Assembly: GCF_002846415.1 (NCBI RefSeq)
Contig: NZ_PJMX01000001.1
Location: forward strand, 496,001 to 560,000
DNA: 64,000 bases
Source of the DNA: Streptomyces sp. TLI_146
GTDB taxonomy: Bacteria; Actinomycetota; Actinomycetes; Streptomycetales; Streptomycetaceae
Direction of reading: 5' to 3'
Part shown: piece by piece, positions 44,617 to 54,028 of the stretch
Position numbering within the stretch: position 1 is the stretch's first letter
Layout of the letters: each line of letters opens with the position of its first letter
Program-made: the position numbers and the translations under genes
Notes under the pieces: generated by a model
What the model saw: only the letters and a program-made list of their open reading frames with translations
The model's database searches: none
What the model was told of the DNA's origin: nothing

Positions 44617-46050
44617 TCAGAGCTGGACGGATTTGACTTCGAGGAACTCCTCCAGTCCGAAGACGCCGTGTTCACGGCCGTTTCCGGACTGCCGGTAACC
44701 ACCGAAGGGAGCGCGGGGGTTGAAGCCCCCGCCGTTCACCTCGACCTGTCCGGCCCGGATGCGCCGGGCCACGGCCAGGGCGCGGTCCGGGTCGGCCGAC
44801 CACACCGCGGCGGCGAGCCCGTAGGGCGTGGCGTTGGCCAGCGCGACGGCCTCGGCGTCGGCGTCGTCCTCGACGTCGTCCTCGTAGCACTCGATCACCA
44901 GCACCGGGCCGAAGACCTCCTCGTGCTGGACGTCCATCGCGGTGGTGACGTCGGACAGGACCGTGGGGCGGACGTAGTAGCCGTACGGCTGGTCCTCGGG
45001 GGGCTCCGCGCCGCCGGTGATCAGCGTGGCGCCCTGTCCCAGGGCCCGTCGGACGTGGCGCAGAACCCGGTCGCGCTGTCCGGCGGAGACCAGGGGGCCG
45101 AGCTGGGTGCCGGGCAGCAGGGGGTGTCCCACCTGGGTCGACTCGGCGGCCTTCGCCGCGGCCCGTTCGACCTCGCCCTTGCGGCTGCGGGGCACCACCA
45201 GACGGGTCAGGGCGCAGCATGTCTGCCCGTTGTTGACGAAGGCGGCGGCCACCGCCCGGGGCACGACGTCGGCGACATCGGCGTCCGCGAGCAGCACCGT
45301 GGGGCTCTTGCCGCCCAGTTCCAGGGCGACCCGCTTGACCGTGTCGGCCGCGGCCCGGGTGATCGTCCTGCCCACCGCGGTGGAGCCGGTGAAGGAGACG
45401 AAGTCGACGTCCGGGTGGGTGGCGAGGGCCTGACCGGCCACCGGCCCGGTCCCGCTCACCAGATTGACGACCCCGGCGGGCAGCCCGGCTTCGTCCATGA
45501 TCTCGGCCAGGACGAAGACGCTCAGCGGCGCCGCCTCGCTGGGCTTGATCACCACGGTGTTGCCGACCACGAGGGCATAGGCGGCCTTCGCGGCGACCTG
45601 GAACAGGGGGTAGTTCCACGGCGTGATCGCGCCCACGACGCCGAACGGTTCACGGATGAGGAGCGAGGGCCCTTGGGGCTGTTCGTAGGGGTAGGCCTCC
45701 CCCACATCCGCGGCGGTGCGGAAGGCCAGGGCCGCGAGGCCGACCTGGGCCAGGCGGGCGAAGCCGATGGGTGTCCCCACCTCGCGGGCGATCAGCTCGG
45801 CGAGGTCCGGTGCGCGGCGCTCGATCCCTTCGGCGATGCGTCGCAGATACGCGGCCCTCTCTCCTGCGGGGGTTTCGGCCCAGCCCGCGAACGCCCGCCG
45901 TGCGGCGCGTACCGCGGCGTCGACGTCCTCGGGTGTGCCGCCCGGTGCCGAGCCGATCACCTGCTCGGTGGCGGGCTCGACCACGTCGATGACGCATCGC
46001 CCGGTGGAGGCGGTCCAAGCGCCGTCGAGGTAGATGTGGCGGTGGTGCAT
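44617..46050 (-). CDS. NAD(P)-dependent aldehyde dehydrogenase
   Basis: A 477-residue aldehyde dehydrogenase. Motifs: ITPWNYPL (142-149), LELGGKSP (general base E244) and [12 protein letters not shown] (nucleophile C278), then [17 protein letters not shown] 46050 has GGAAGGGG before it; a longer start at ATG 46089 would overlap the hydrolase stop (ATGA) and add 13 low-complexity residues. It probably oxidises an aldehyde intermediate to an acid. Confidence 0.92.
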   Translation of the reverse strand: MHHRHIYLDGAWTASTGRCVIDVVEPATEQVIGSAPGGTPEDVDAAVRAARRAFAGWAETPAGERAAYLRRIAEGIERRAPDLAELIAREVGTPIGFARLAQVGLAALAFRTAADVGEAYPYEQPQGPSLLIREPFGVVGAITPWNYPLFQVAAKAAYALVVGNTVVIKPSEAAPLSVFVLAEIMDEAGLPAGVVNLVSGTGPVAGQALATHPDVDFVSFTGSTAVGRTITRAAADTVKRVALELGGKSPTVLLADADVADVVPRAVAAAFVNNGQTCCALTRLVVPRSRKGEVERAAAKAAESTQVGHPLLPGTQLGPLVSAGQRDRVLRHVRRALGQGATLITGGAEPPEDQPYGYYVRPTVLSDVTTAMDVQHEEVFGPVLVIECYEDDVEDDADAEAVALANATPYGLAAAVWSADPDRALAVARRIRAGQVEVNGGGFNPRAPFGGYRQSGNGREHGVFGLEEFLEVKSVQL

Positions 46051-46085
46051 GCCGGTGCCCCTTCCTGTGGGCCGGGTGTGAGTGG

Positions 46086-47087
46086 TCATGAGGCCGCACC
46101 CCGGCATCGCGGGCGGGGGTGGCCCGGCGGCGCGGTCGGGGGGTGGTCGCGCACGGAGCGTTCGATGTGTCTCAGCGCCGTGCGGAAGGCGGTGAGGTGC
46201 GGGAGAAGGAAGAAGATGTGCAGCGCTCCCGGCATACGGCGCACCACCGCGGGCACCCCGTCGCGCTCCAGAAGCCGCGCGTACTCCTCCGCCTCGTCGC
46301 GCAGCGGGTCGTGCTCGGCGGTCAGGACGAGCGCCGGAGGCAGCCCGGCGAAGTCGTCGGCGAGGAGCGGGGCGGCCAGCGGGTCGCGGGCCGCGTCCGG
46401 ATCGGGCACGTACAGGTCCCAGAACCGCTCCATCGCCGCACGGGTGTTGAGATAGCCGTCGGCCTTCTCGCGGTAGGAAGGGAAGGGGTTGTCCCGCGCG
46501 GGCGCCAGCGGAGGGCAGATGAGGATCTGCAGGGCGGGGCGGGGCCCGCCCTCCCGCAGTGCCCTTCGGCAAGCGGCGGCGGCCAGGTTGGCCCCCGCGC
46601 TCTCACCCGCGACGATCAGATGGCCGGGGTCGGCGCCGAGCTCGGCGGCGCGTGCGGCGAGCGCGCACAGGGCCGCGTACGCGTCCTGCGCGGGCCCGGG
46701 GAACTGGGTTTCGGGGGCGAGGCGGTACCCGGCGCTGGCGATGACCGCGCCGGTCGCGTTGGCCAGTCGGCGCAGGGACCTGTCGACCAGGTCGACATCG
46801 CCCGCGGCCCAGCCGCCGCCGTGGAAGAACACCAGGAGCGGACGCGGCCCCGGACGCGGCTCCGGCTGGTACACCCGGACCGGCAGCAGGCCCGCCGGGC
46901 CGGGTACGAACGTGGCCAGGACGCGGGCCACGGGCTCCGGATCCCCTTGCGCCTGCCGCAACCGGCCGACCAGCAGGCGCAGTTCGGGCACGTCGGCGCT
47001 CTCCAGCGGCGGGAACCCCTGCTCGCGCAGCGCGTTGAGGATGAACTGCGCGTCCGACTGCGGGTGCGGTGGGGGGTGCGTGGTCAT
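46086..47087 (-). CDS. HSL-family alpha/beta hydrolase (esterase)
   Basis: A 333-residue esterase of the hormone-sensitive lipase family. The oxyanion motif is HGGGW (89-93), the nucleophile S163 lies in GESAGAN, the acid is in LTAEHDPLRDEA and the histidine is in ALHIFF. AAGGAG precedes ATG 47087. Lying next to the Baeyer-Villiger monooxygenase, it could cleave the ester that enzyme forms. Confidence 0.92.
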   Translation of the reverse strand: MTTHPPPHPQSDAQFILNALREQGFPPLESADVPELRLLVGRLRQAQGDPEPVARVLATFVPGPAGLLPVRVYQPEPRPGPRPLLVFFHGGGWAAGDVDLVDRSLRRLANATGAVIASAGYRLAPETQFPGPAQDAYAALCALAARAAELGADPGHLIVAGESAGANLAAAACRRALREGGPRPALQILICPPLAPARDNPFPSYREKADGYLNTRAAMERFWDLYVPDPDAARDPLAAPLLADDFAGLPPALVLTAEHDPLRDEAEEYARLLERDGVPAVVRRMPGALHIFFLLPHLTAFRTALRHIERSVRDHPPTAPPGHPRPRCRGAAS

Positions 47088-47121
47088 GGCGCTCCTTGCG
47101 GTGGGTGAGCCGGGCACGGCG

Positions 47122-48606
47122 TCACGGCCGGCGCTGGTGGGGCAGGGGGGAACGGAAGTCGGCGAGGTTCAGGCGCGCGGTGCGGCGCCGGTACTCCGCT
47201 GTCTGGCCGGGCCAGTTGTTGGTCACGCGGCCCGAGGCATGCCGGTACCAGCTGGTGCAGGTCGCCCACACCGAGCGCCGGGTGCGCCGGGTCATCTCGG
47301 CGTCGAAGGCCTCGGCGACCTCGGGCCTCACTTCGAGGTAGGCCAGCTCGCCCTTGGCGAGTTCGAGGACCGCCGCCTTGATGTAGCGGATCTGGCTCTC
47401 GATCATGTAGACGGCCGAGCCGGCGCCGATGTTGGTGTGCGGTCCGTAGACGAGGAACAGGTTGGGAAATCCCGGCACCGTCATCCCCAGGTGGGCGCGG
47501 GCCCCCTCGCTCCACAGCCGCGAGAGCTCCGCGCCGCGCCGTCCGCGCACCCGCAGCGGGCTGAGGAAGTCGGTGGTGGCGAAGCCGGTCGCGTACACGA
47601 TCGTGTCGACCTCGTGCCGCAGGCCGTCCGCCGTATGGATCGCCGTCTCGGTCAGCTCCGTGATCGGTTCGGTCACCAGGGTGACATCGGGGCGTTGCAA
47701 CGCCGGGTAGTAGGTGCTGGAGATACCGACCCGTTTGCATCCCACGGCGGTGGTCGGGGTGAGCCGTGCGCGCAGTACGGGGTCGGTGAGCTGCTTGCTC
47801 AACTGCGCCTGGCTGCCGCGGCGGGTCAGCCCGGCCGTGGGCCAGCGCCGGGTCAGCCCGCTCACCAGCGACTCGTTGAAGAGCCACCACCCCAGGCGCG
47901 CGGCCTTGTGCCGCAGGTCCCGCACCGGGCGGGGCAGGCGCCGCGAGCTGCGCAGGCGGCGGTCCCACTTGGGGACGACATACGGGGCCGAACGCTGGAA
48001 GACGGTCAGGTGGGCCACCTCGTCGGCGATGGCCGGAACGATCTGGAGGGCGCTCGCTCCGGTGCCGACGACGGCCACGCGCCGGCCGCGCAAGTCGTGG
48101 CCGTGGTCCCACCGCGCCGAGTGGAAGGCGTGTCCAGTGAAGCGTTCCGCGCCGGGTATGCGGGGGACGACCGGCCGGTTGAGCTGGCCGCAGGCGGCGA
48201 CGAACACCTCCGCCTCGATCGTCTTCCCGGCCGCGGTGCGCAGCCGCCACAGCAGCCGCTCCTCGTCGAAGACGGCTTCGACGACTTCCTCCCCCAACCG
48301 CAGATGGGGGCCGAGACCGTGGGCGGCCACACATGAGCGCAGGTAGTCGAGGATCTCGGCCTGCGGGGCGTACCGCCGTGACCAGGGGTAGCGAGGGCCG
48401 AAGGAGTACGAGTAGAGGGAGGCGGGCACGTCGCAGGCCGCGCCGGGGTACGTGTTGTCCCGCCAGACGCCACCGATCCCGGGCGCCTTGTCCAGCACGA
48501 CGAAGTCGTGGTGGCCGGCCCGCTTGAGGGCGATGGCCACACCCAGGCCGCCGAATCCCGCGCCCACGACGGCGACCCGTACGCGGCGGTCGGCAGCGGT
48601 GTTCAC
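47122..48606 (-). CDS. Baeyer-Villiger-type flavin monooxygenase
   Basis: A 494-residue flavoprotein with an N-terminal FAD motif GAGFGG (15-20), a second Rossmann motif VVGTGASALQIV, and between them the Baeyer-Villiger fingerprint FxGxxxHxxxW[PD] (F156 to D167, FTGHAFHSARWD). GTG 48606 overlaps the BBE-type oxidase stop. It likely converts a ketone in the product chain to an ester, or oxidises a heteroatom. Confidence 0.9.
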   Translation of the reverse strand: MNTAADRRVRVAVVGAGFGGLGVAIALKRAGHHDFVVLDKAPGIGGVWRDNTYPGAACDVPASLYSYSFGPRYPWSRRYAPQAEILDYLRSCVAAHGLGPHLRLGEEVVEAVFDEERLLWRLRTAAGKTIEAEVFVAACGQLNRPVVPRIPGAERFTGHAFHSARWDHGHDLRGRRVAVVGTGASALQIVPAIADEVAHLTVFQRSAPYVVPKWDRRLRSSRRLPRPVRDLRHKAARLGWWLFNESLVSGLTRRWPTAGLTRRGSQAQLSKQLTDPVLRARLTPTTAVGCKRVGISSTYYPALQRPDVTLVTEPITELTETAIHTADGLRHEVDTIVYATGFATTDFLSPLRVRGRRGAELSRLWSEGARAHLGMTVPGFPNLFLVYGPHTNIGAGSAVYMIESQIRYIKAAVLELAKGELAYLEVRPEVAEAFDAEMTRRTRRSVWATCTSWYRHASGRVTNNWPGQTAEYRRRTARLNLADFRSPLPHQRRP

Positions 48607-50003
48607 CGCTCGTCCTCAGTCGGGGCGGGCGGGATGTTGTGGTTGAAGCGGAGCAGGTTGCCGGGGTCGTACTGGGCCTTGAGCTTGGCGAGGCGCTGCA
48701 GGCGGGCGTCGTTCCAGAACGCGTTGACCCGCATGTCGGCCTCGTCCTCGCTGAGCAGGTTGAGGTAGGCGGCGCCGGTGCCGAACGCCCTCAGCTGGGC
48801 GCCCGCGTCACGGACCCAGCCCCGGCAGCGGTCGTTGTCGGCCGGATCCGGCCACTGGCCGACGATATGGATCAGCCAGCTCTCCTCGCGGTGGGCGAAG
48901 GCGGTGGCGTCGGCGGGCACCCGGGTGGGCTCCGCGTCGAACGGGATCACCTGGAGCACGGTCTGGGGCGAGGGGAGGTTCGCACCGATGCGCGCCACGG
49001 TCTCCCGCTCGGCGGGACCGAACCGCGGCAGGAACTCGCTGGTCCAGTACTGCTGGTGGTCGCGCGGGTTGGCCGGGTCCAGCATCGACTGGACGTGGAC
49101 GAGCGGCATCGGGGCGATGACGTCGACGAGCGGCTCACCGAACTCGCGGAAGCGCCGCACCACGTCCCAGCCGTCCTCCACGTCACCGGCGTAGCGCAGG
49201 AAGAAGCCGACGACGGACCGGCCCCGGTGCTCCTCGGGGAAGAACTCCAAGGACGGCACCCGCAGGAAGACGACGTCGGTGCTCAGCTCGTCCGGTGTGT
49301 CCGCGATCTGCTGGTGCAGGAACTCCAGGACCGCCGGGGCCTCTTCGACCGGGTAGGCGACGATGCCGGCCAGCATCATCGGCCCCACCGGGTGGGCCCG
49401 GTACTCGAACGAGGTGACGACGCCGAAGTTGCCGCCGCCACCGCGCAGGGCCCAGAACAGCTCCGTGTGCTGGTCGGCGCTGGCGGTCACCAGCTCCCCG
49501 TTCACCGTGACCATGTCGACCGAGAGCAGGTTGTCGCAGGTCAGCCCGTACTTCCGCTGGAGCATGCCCATGCCTCCGCTCAGCGTGAGGCCCGCGATGC
49601 CGGTCTCGGAGACCTGGCCGCTGGGCACGGCCAGGCCGTGGACCTGGGACTCGCGGTCGACATCGCCCAGCGTCGCGCCGGCCTGGGCGCGCACGGTGCG
49701 GCGCTCGGGATCGACGTGGACCGCCCGCATCAGGGACATGTCGATGAGCAGCCCGCCGTCGCAGGTGCCGTGGCCGGCGATGCTGTGGCCGCCGCCGCGT
49801 ACGGCGACGGGCAGGCCTTCCTCGCGGGCGTGGGCCAGGGCCGCGAGGACGTCGGCGGTACCGAGGCAGCGCACGATGAGTGCGGGCCGACGGTCGATCA
49901 TCGCGTTGAAGACGCGGCGCACGGTGTCGTACTCCGGGTCGTCCGGGGTGATCAACTGTCCTTGCAGTGCGGCTCGCAGCTGCTCGAGGGCGGGTGAGTT
50001 CAT
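48603..50003 (-). CDS. BBE-family FAD-linked oxidoreductase
   Basis: A 466-residue berberine-bridge-enzyme-like flavoprotein. The PCMH domain has RGGGHSIAGHG, with H73 as the expected covalent FAD ligand, and GLTLSGGMGMLQRKYGLTCD. The second cysteine ligand of bicovalent members is replaced, so flavinylation is probably single. The C-terminal BBE motif is YDPGNLLRFNHNI. It probably oxidises a hydroxyl or forms a double bond in tailoring. It overlaps the next gene (GTGA). Confidence 0.92.
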   Translation of the reverse strand: MNSPALEQLRAALQGQLITPDDPEYDTVRRVFNAMIDRRPALIVRCLGTADVLAALAHAREEGLPVAVRGGGHSIAGHGTCDGGLLIDMSLMRAVHVDPERRTVRAQAGATLGDVDRESQVHGLAVPSGQVSETGIAGLTLSGGMGMLQRKYGLTCDNLLSVDMVTVNGELVTASADQHTELFWALRGGGGNFGVVTSFEYRAHPVGPMMLAGIVAYPVEEAPAVLEFLHQQIADTPDELSTDVVFLRVPSLEFFPEEHRGRSVVGFFLRYAGDVEDGWDVVRRFREFGEPLVDVIAPMPLVHVQSMLDPANPRDHQQYWTSEFLPRFGPAERETVARIGANLPSPQTVLQVIPFDAEPTRVPADATAFAHREESWLIHIVGQWPDPADNDRCRGWVRDAGAQLRAFGTGAAYLNLLSEDEADMRVNAFWNDARLQRLAKLKAQYDPGNLLRFNHNIPPAPTEDER

Positions 50004-50084
50004 GCCTTGCCTCCTGGGGGCGTTCGGCGGTGGCGTGAGACGGCGGACGGCACGGGCGGGCCGCCGGTGGTGTCGGGGTGGGGG

Positions 50085-50549
50085 TCAGGCGTGCGAGGCG
50101 GCCGCTTCGGCGCGGCGGCGTTCCATGAACTCCTCGAACTTGTCGTGGAGTTCGTCGGTGGCACGCATCAGCCGGCCGGTGGCCGGATCGACGAGCGAGT
50201 GCACCGAGTGGGCTTCCGCCAGGAGACGTCCGCCGTTGGTGCGGTAGATCTCGTAGTGGCACTCGAGATGGCGCCGCGGGGTGACCGCCCAGGTGCGGAT
50301 GGTCAGGTCGTCCAGGTACTTGGCCGGCTCGTGGAAGCGCGCCCGGAAGTTCGTCGTGGTGATCGTGTAGTTCCAGAAGTCGACGCCCACGGCGAGGGCG
50401 AACGCCTCTCGCCCCAGGTCGAACCACGGAACGTAGCTGGCGTAGTAGGCATGGCCCTGCACATCGCATTCGCCCCAGCGGACCCGGGCGGTCGTATCGA
50501 TGTGGTTCCAGCCCTCGATGGCGGAGACCGTTTCAACCCAGCGCGGCAT
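50085..50549 (-). CDS. Hotdog-fold acyl thioesterase (4HBT type)
   Basis: A 154-residue single-hotdog thioesterase. The catalytic motif reads RVRWGECDVQGHAYYASYVP (active-site D29), as in YbgC/4HBT enzymes, followed by ECHYEIYRTNGGRLLAEA. It is the first gene of the leftward tailoring operon, divergent from the polyketide genes. It probably releases the acyl chain from ACP or CoA. Confidence 0.9.
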   Translation of the reverse strand: MPRWVETVSAIEGWNHIDTTARVRWGECDVQGHAYYASYVPWFDLGREAFALAVGVDFWNYTITTTNFRARFHEPAKYLDDLTIRTWAVTPRRHLECHYEIYRTNGGRLLAEAHSVHSLVDPATGRLMRATDELHDKFEEFMERRRAEAAASHA

Positions 50550-50969
50550 GACGCCTCTCTTCTCTCACGGGGGTTCAGAAAAGGCACGCCCGGAGGAATC
50601 CGAAATTCCTCGACGGGCGCCGAAATGCGGAAACCAGCCGCATCGGCACTTGCAGGCTAGACAGGTACGGATAGAGCCGTCAACAGCCATCCAAAAGCAT
50701 TACCCAGCGCCTTCCACCATGACGCTGAGCTGTGAAATCTTACACATTTATGTCACCTCTTACAGCCTCACAGAAGAGGGCTTTCACAGCAGGTAAGAGA
50801 CATGGACAACCATGACAGATCGGTTGACACAAATGCTCGACGGAACCTAACTTCATTTCCGGAAGGGATCACCGGGCAGCACCGGAAACCCGAATTCGCT
50901 TTCCGGCCGGACCCTCCCCCATTCCGTTCTTCCGTTTCTCCGGCCATCGCGCAGCGACAGGAGTCGTCG
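50550..50969. promoter_or_regulatory. Central divergent promoter region of the cluster
   Basis: This 420-base region drives both main operons and is clearly more AT-rich than its surroundings. Heptamers TCTTACA at 50738-50744 and 50758-50764, with a related TTTCACA at 50782-50788, form a direct series at about 20-24 base spacing, as expected for an activator that binds repeats on one helix face. No gene lies inside it. Confidence 0.55.
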
Positions 50970-51422
50970 ATGGAAATGTCAGAAATTCTTCGCGCCATGC
51001 CCCACGACGTTCACGCGGCGGGCATCGACCTCGTCGACCTGTGCCGCTGGGACCTGGCGGTCGCCCGGACCAAGGGGGAGCTCCTGCAGCGCGTCTTCAC
51101 GCTGGCCGAGCGCCGCACCGCCGAGGACCGCGCCGACGCGGACACACCGTACGAGCGGCTCCTGGGCAAGGCGTTCGGCGTCAAGGAAGGCGTCGTCAAG
51201 GCCGTCGGCGGCCTGCCGATGGACACCGCCTTCAAGGACATCGAGGTCGAGGTCGCGCCCGGCGAACCGGTCTGGCCCATCCGCCTGCACGGCGCACTGG
51301 AGCGCTGGGCGACCGAGTGCGGGGTGGAGATGGTGGGCGGCGCACACGACCTCGGCGACGACATGGCCGCCGCATGGGCCGCCGCCCACGCACCGGCACG
51401 GCCCGAAGGCACCACGCCATGA
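50970..51422 (+). CDS. AcpS-type phosphopantetheinyl transferase
   Basis: A 150-residue holo-ACP synthase. The metal-binding motif GIDLVDL (D20) and the second motif FGVKEGVVKA (E73) are both present. AGGAG precedes ATG 50970; earlier starts only add leader sequence. It would attach phosphopantetheine to the ACP at 53212. It overlaps the malonyltransferase gene (ATGA). Confidence 0.88.
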   Translation: MEMSEILRAMPHDVHAAGIDLVDLCRWDLAVARTKGELLQRVFTLAERRTAEDRADADTPYERLLGKAFGVKEGVVKAVGGLPMDTAFKDIEVEVAPGEPVWPIRLHGALERWATECGVEMVGGAHDLGDDMAAAWAAAHAPARPEGTTP

Positions 51423-52405
51423 CCGACACCCCGACCGCCTTCGTCTTCCCCGGACAGGGCAGCCAGTTCCCCGGCATGGGCCGCGAGGCCGACCGGTTCG
51501 GGGCAGCGGCCACCCAGGTCGTCGCCCGCGCCGAGGAGGTGACGGGCCTGCCGGTCGCGGAGCTGATGTCCACGGCCGACGCCCGCACCCTCACCGACCC
51601 CGAGATCGCCCAGGTCCTGGTCTTCGTCTGGTCGGCCGCGGCACTGGCCTGCCTCACCGACCACGGACTGCGGCCCTCCTGCGTCGCCGGGCACAGCCTC
51701 GGTGAGTTCACCGCCCTGTACGCCGCCGGGAGCCTGGACCTGGACACCGCGCTGCGGTTGGTCTCCTGCCGGGGCCGGGCCATGCGCGACGCGGCCCGCC
51801 TGTCTCCGGGGTCCATGGCCGCGATCGTGGGGCTGCCCCTGGACCTGGTCCGCGCGATATGCCGCGAGGCCTGCCACGGCACGGACCTGGTGACGGTCGC
51901 CAACGTCAACTCCCCCCGCCAGGCCGTCGTCTCCGGCAGCACACCGGCGGTACGCCGCGTCGTCGAACGGGCCCAGGCACTGGGGGCGCTGCGAGCCCGG
52001 CAACTGGCCGTCGGCGGGGCCTACCACTCCCCCCTGATGGCACCGGCGCTGCCACCCCTGGCCGCCGAACTGGCCCGGGCCCGGCTCCACCCGCCCCGCA
52101 CCCCCCTCATCTCCAGCACCACCGGCCGCGTGGTCGAGGACATCGAGGAATACCACGACGAACTGCCGTGGCAGATGCTGCGCCCCGTGCAGTGGCGGCG
52201 CACCGTCACCACCCTGCGCGACCGGGGCGTCGGCCTCTTCGTGGAGGCCGGACCCGGGCGGGTGCTCACGGGACTGGGGCGCGAGATCGCCCGCGAGGCC
52301 ACGCACCTGGGCGTGCAGGACGCCCTGCGCACCCCTTCCTCCCCGCCACCGCACCCCAGCGGCGACCCCGTCTTGACCACCGCGACACCGAAGGACAGCT
52401 CGTGA
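51419..52405 (+). CDS. fabD: Malonyl-CoA:ACP malonyltransferase
   Basis: A 328-residue acyltransferase. It has PGQGSQ, the catalytic Ser93 in GHSLGE, the downstream GAYHSPLM with His203, and EAGPGRVLTGL. It loads malonyl units on the pathway ACP. Dedicated malonyltransferases are often missing from type II polyketide clusters, so its presence suggests a self-sufficient system. It overlaps both neighbours. Confidence 0.95.
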   Translation: MTDTPTAFVFPGQGSQFPGMGREADRFGAAATQVVARAEEVTGLPVAELMSTADARTLTDPEIAQVLVFVWSAAALACLTDHGLRPSCVAGHSLGEFTALYAAGSLDLDTALRLVSCRGRAMRDAARLSPGSMAAIVGLPLDLVRAICREACHGTDLVTVANVNSPRQAVVSGSTPAVRRVVERAQALGALRARQLAVGGAYHSPLMAPALPPLAAELARARLHPPRTPLISSTTGRVVEDIEEYHDELPWQMLRPVQWRRTVTTLRDRGVGLFVEAGPGRVLTGLGREIAREATHLGVQDALRTPSSPPPHPSGDPVLTTATPKDSS

Positions 52406-53148
52406 CCGAACTCGAAGGACGCATCGCGCTCGTCACCGGCGCCACCAAGGGAATCGGACTCGCCGTCGCGACCGACCTGGCCCGGGCCGGCGCCACCGTC
52501 CTCCTCAACCACCGCGGCAACCCCGAACAGGCCCAGGCCGCCCTGCGCACCGTGCGCGAGGTGAGGCCGGACGCGGAACTCGTCCAGGCCGACATCTCCC
52601 GGCCACAGGACGTGGACCGCATGTACCGGGACATCCGCCGCCAGTACGGCCGCCTCGACGCCCTGGTCAACAACGCCGGCATCACCCAGGACGGCTACGC
52701 GGTCATGATGGGCGAGTCCAAGTGGCGCCAGGTCATCGACACCAACCTCACCGGCGCCTTCCTGTGCTGCCGGGCGGCCGGACGGATGATGGCCAGCCGG
52801 CGCAGCGGATCCATCGTCACCGTCTGCTCCACGAGCGCCTTCAACCCGCCCGCCGGCCAGGCCAACTACGCGGCCTCCAAAGCGGGGGTCCTGGCCATGG
52901 TCAAGTCGATGGCCAAGGAGCTCGGCTCCTACGGCGTACGGGTCAACGCCGTGGTCCCCGGGTTCGTGGACACCGCGATGACCCGCCAGATGCCGCCCGA
53001 CCGGCTCACCGAGAGCCTCGACGGCGTACCGCTGGGCCGCATCGGCCGCCCCGAGGAGGTGGGTTCCGCCGTGCGGTTCCTGCTCGGCGACACCGCCTCC
53101 TACATCACCGGCACCTCACTCGTCGTCGACGGCGGACTCATCAGCTGA
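52402..53148 (+). CDS. fabG: Beta-ketoacyl-ACP reductase (FabG-like SDR)
   Basis: A 248-residue short-chain dehydrogenase. The NADPH motif is TGATKGIG (12-19), NNAG follows, and the catalytic S143, Y156 and K160 (ANYAASK) are in place. GTG 52402 overlaps the FabD stop. It reduces the ketone of the growing chain. The best FabG candidate of the two SDRs in this operon. Confidence 0.93.
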   Translation: MTELEGRIALVTGATKGIGLAVATDLARAGATVLLNHRGNPEQAQAALRTVREVRPDAELVQADISRPQDVDRMYRDIRRQYGRLDALVNNAGITQDGYAVMMGESKWRQVIDTNLTGAFLCCRAAGRMMASRRSGSIVTVCSTSAFNPPAGQANYAASKAGVLAMVKSMAKELGSYGVRVNAVVPGFVDTAMTRQMPPDRLTESLDGVPLGRIGRPEEVGSAVRFLLGDTASYITGTSLVVDGGLIS

Positions 53149-53211
53149 ACACCGGCCCGCCCGCCGACGCTCCCCACACCCGCACACCCCCATCGCACCT
53201 GGAGACACCTC

Positions 53212-53499
53212 ATGGTCATGTCCCTCGAAGAAGCCACCACCCACGCCGCGCGCCGGCACGAGCTCGCCCTGGAGGTCAAGACCCTCCTGGTCGACCGTCT
53301 CGCGCTCGACGTCGACCCGGCGTCCATCGGCGACGACCAGCCACTGTTCGGCCGCGGTCTGGAGCTCGACTCGATCGACACCCTCGAACTGGCGATGGCT
53401 GTCGAGGACACCTTCGGCGTCACCATCACCGACGACGACACCCACAGCCTGCTCTCGCTCAACCGCCTGCTCGACCACATCCAGACGGAGCAGTCATGA
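53212..53499 (+). CDS. Acyl carrier protein
   Basis: A 95-residue ACP. The phosphopantetheine site is Ser54 in GLELDSIDTLEL, with the four-helix pattern around it. GGAG precedes ATG 53212. Its stop overlaps the dehydratase start (ATGA). It is the only ACP seen in the cluster. Confidence 0.95.
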   Translation: MVMSLEEATTHAARRHELALEVKTLLVDRLALDVDPASIGDDQPLFGRGLELDSIDTLELAMAVEDTFGVTITDDDTHSLLSLNRLLDHIQTEQS

Positions 53500-53987
53500 G
53501 CGAGCCCCTCACCCCGGGGCGCGGCGCCGTCCTGAGCGCCGACGACATCGCCCGACTGCTGCCCCACCGCCACCCGTTCTTCCTCCTCGACCGGGTCACC
53601 GCCCTGGAACCGGGCACCAGCGCCGAGGCGATCAAGAACATCACCTCGTCCGACGCCGTCCTGGCCGGGCACTTCCCCGGCCGCATGATCTACCCCGGCG
53701 TCCTGCTCGTGGAGTGCGTGGCCCAGCTCGCCGCCGTCGTCTACGGCACCGCGGGAGCCCTGCGGGCCACCGGCGAGATCGTGGGCGACGTCGCCGACCG
53801 CGTCGGCTACCTCGCCGAGATCCGCCAGGCGAAGTTCCTCAAGCCCGTCGTCCCCGGCGACCAGGTGGTCTTCCGCCTCCAGAGCGGCCCGCGCGTCGGC
53901 GGCCTCATCTCGGTCACCGGCCAGGCCTCCGTCGGCCGCGACACGGTGCTCACCGTCCGGCTGGCCGTCACCGAACGCGACGCCTGA
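53496..53987 (+). CDS. fabZ: FabZ-type beta-hydroxyacyl-ACP dehydratase
   Basis: A 163-residue hotdog dehydratase. It has LLPHRHPFFLLDRV and the catalytic pair H59 and E73 in GHFPGRMIYPGVLLVE. It would remove water to give enoyl-ACP. As no enoyl reductase gene is present in the operon, the double bonds it makes should stay in the chain. Confidence 0.93.
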   Translation: MSEPLTPGRGAVLSADDIARLLPHRHPFFLLDRVTALEPGTSAEAIKNITSSDAVLAGHFPGRMIYPGVLLVECVAQLAAVVYGTAGALRATGEIVGDVADRVGYLAEIRQAKFLKPVVPGDQVVFRLQSGPRVGGLISVTGQASVGRDTVLTVRLAVTERDA

Positions 53988-54028
53988 CTCCCCTCCCCCA
54001 CCCACTCCCCGACTTCCCAGGAGAATCC

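Noticed and set aside
42187..46455. A very long + strand open frame (1,422 codons)
   Set aside because: It is the antisense of AsnB, PanD and aldehyde dehydrogenase; those genes have intact motifs, and the long frame follows from high GC third positions.
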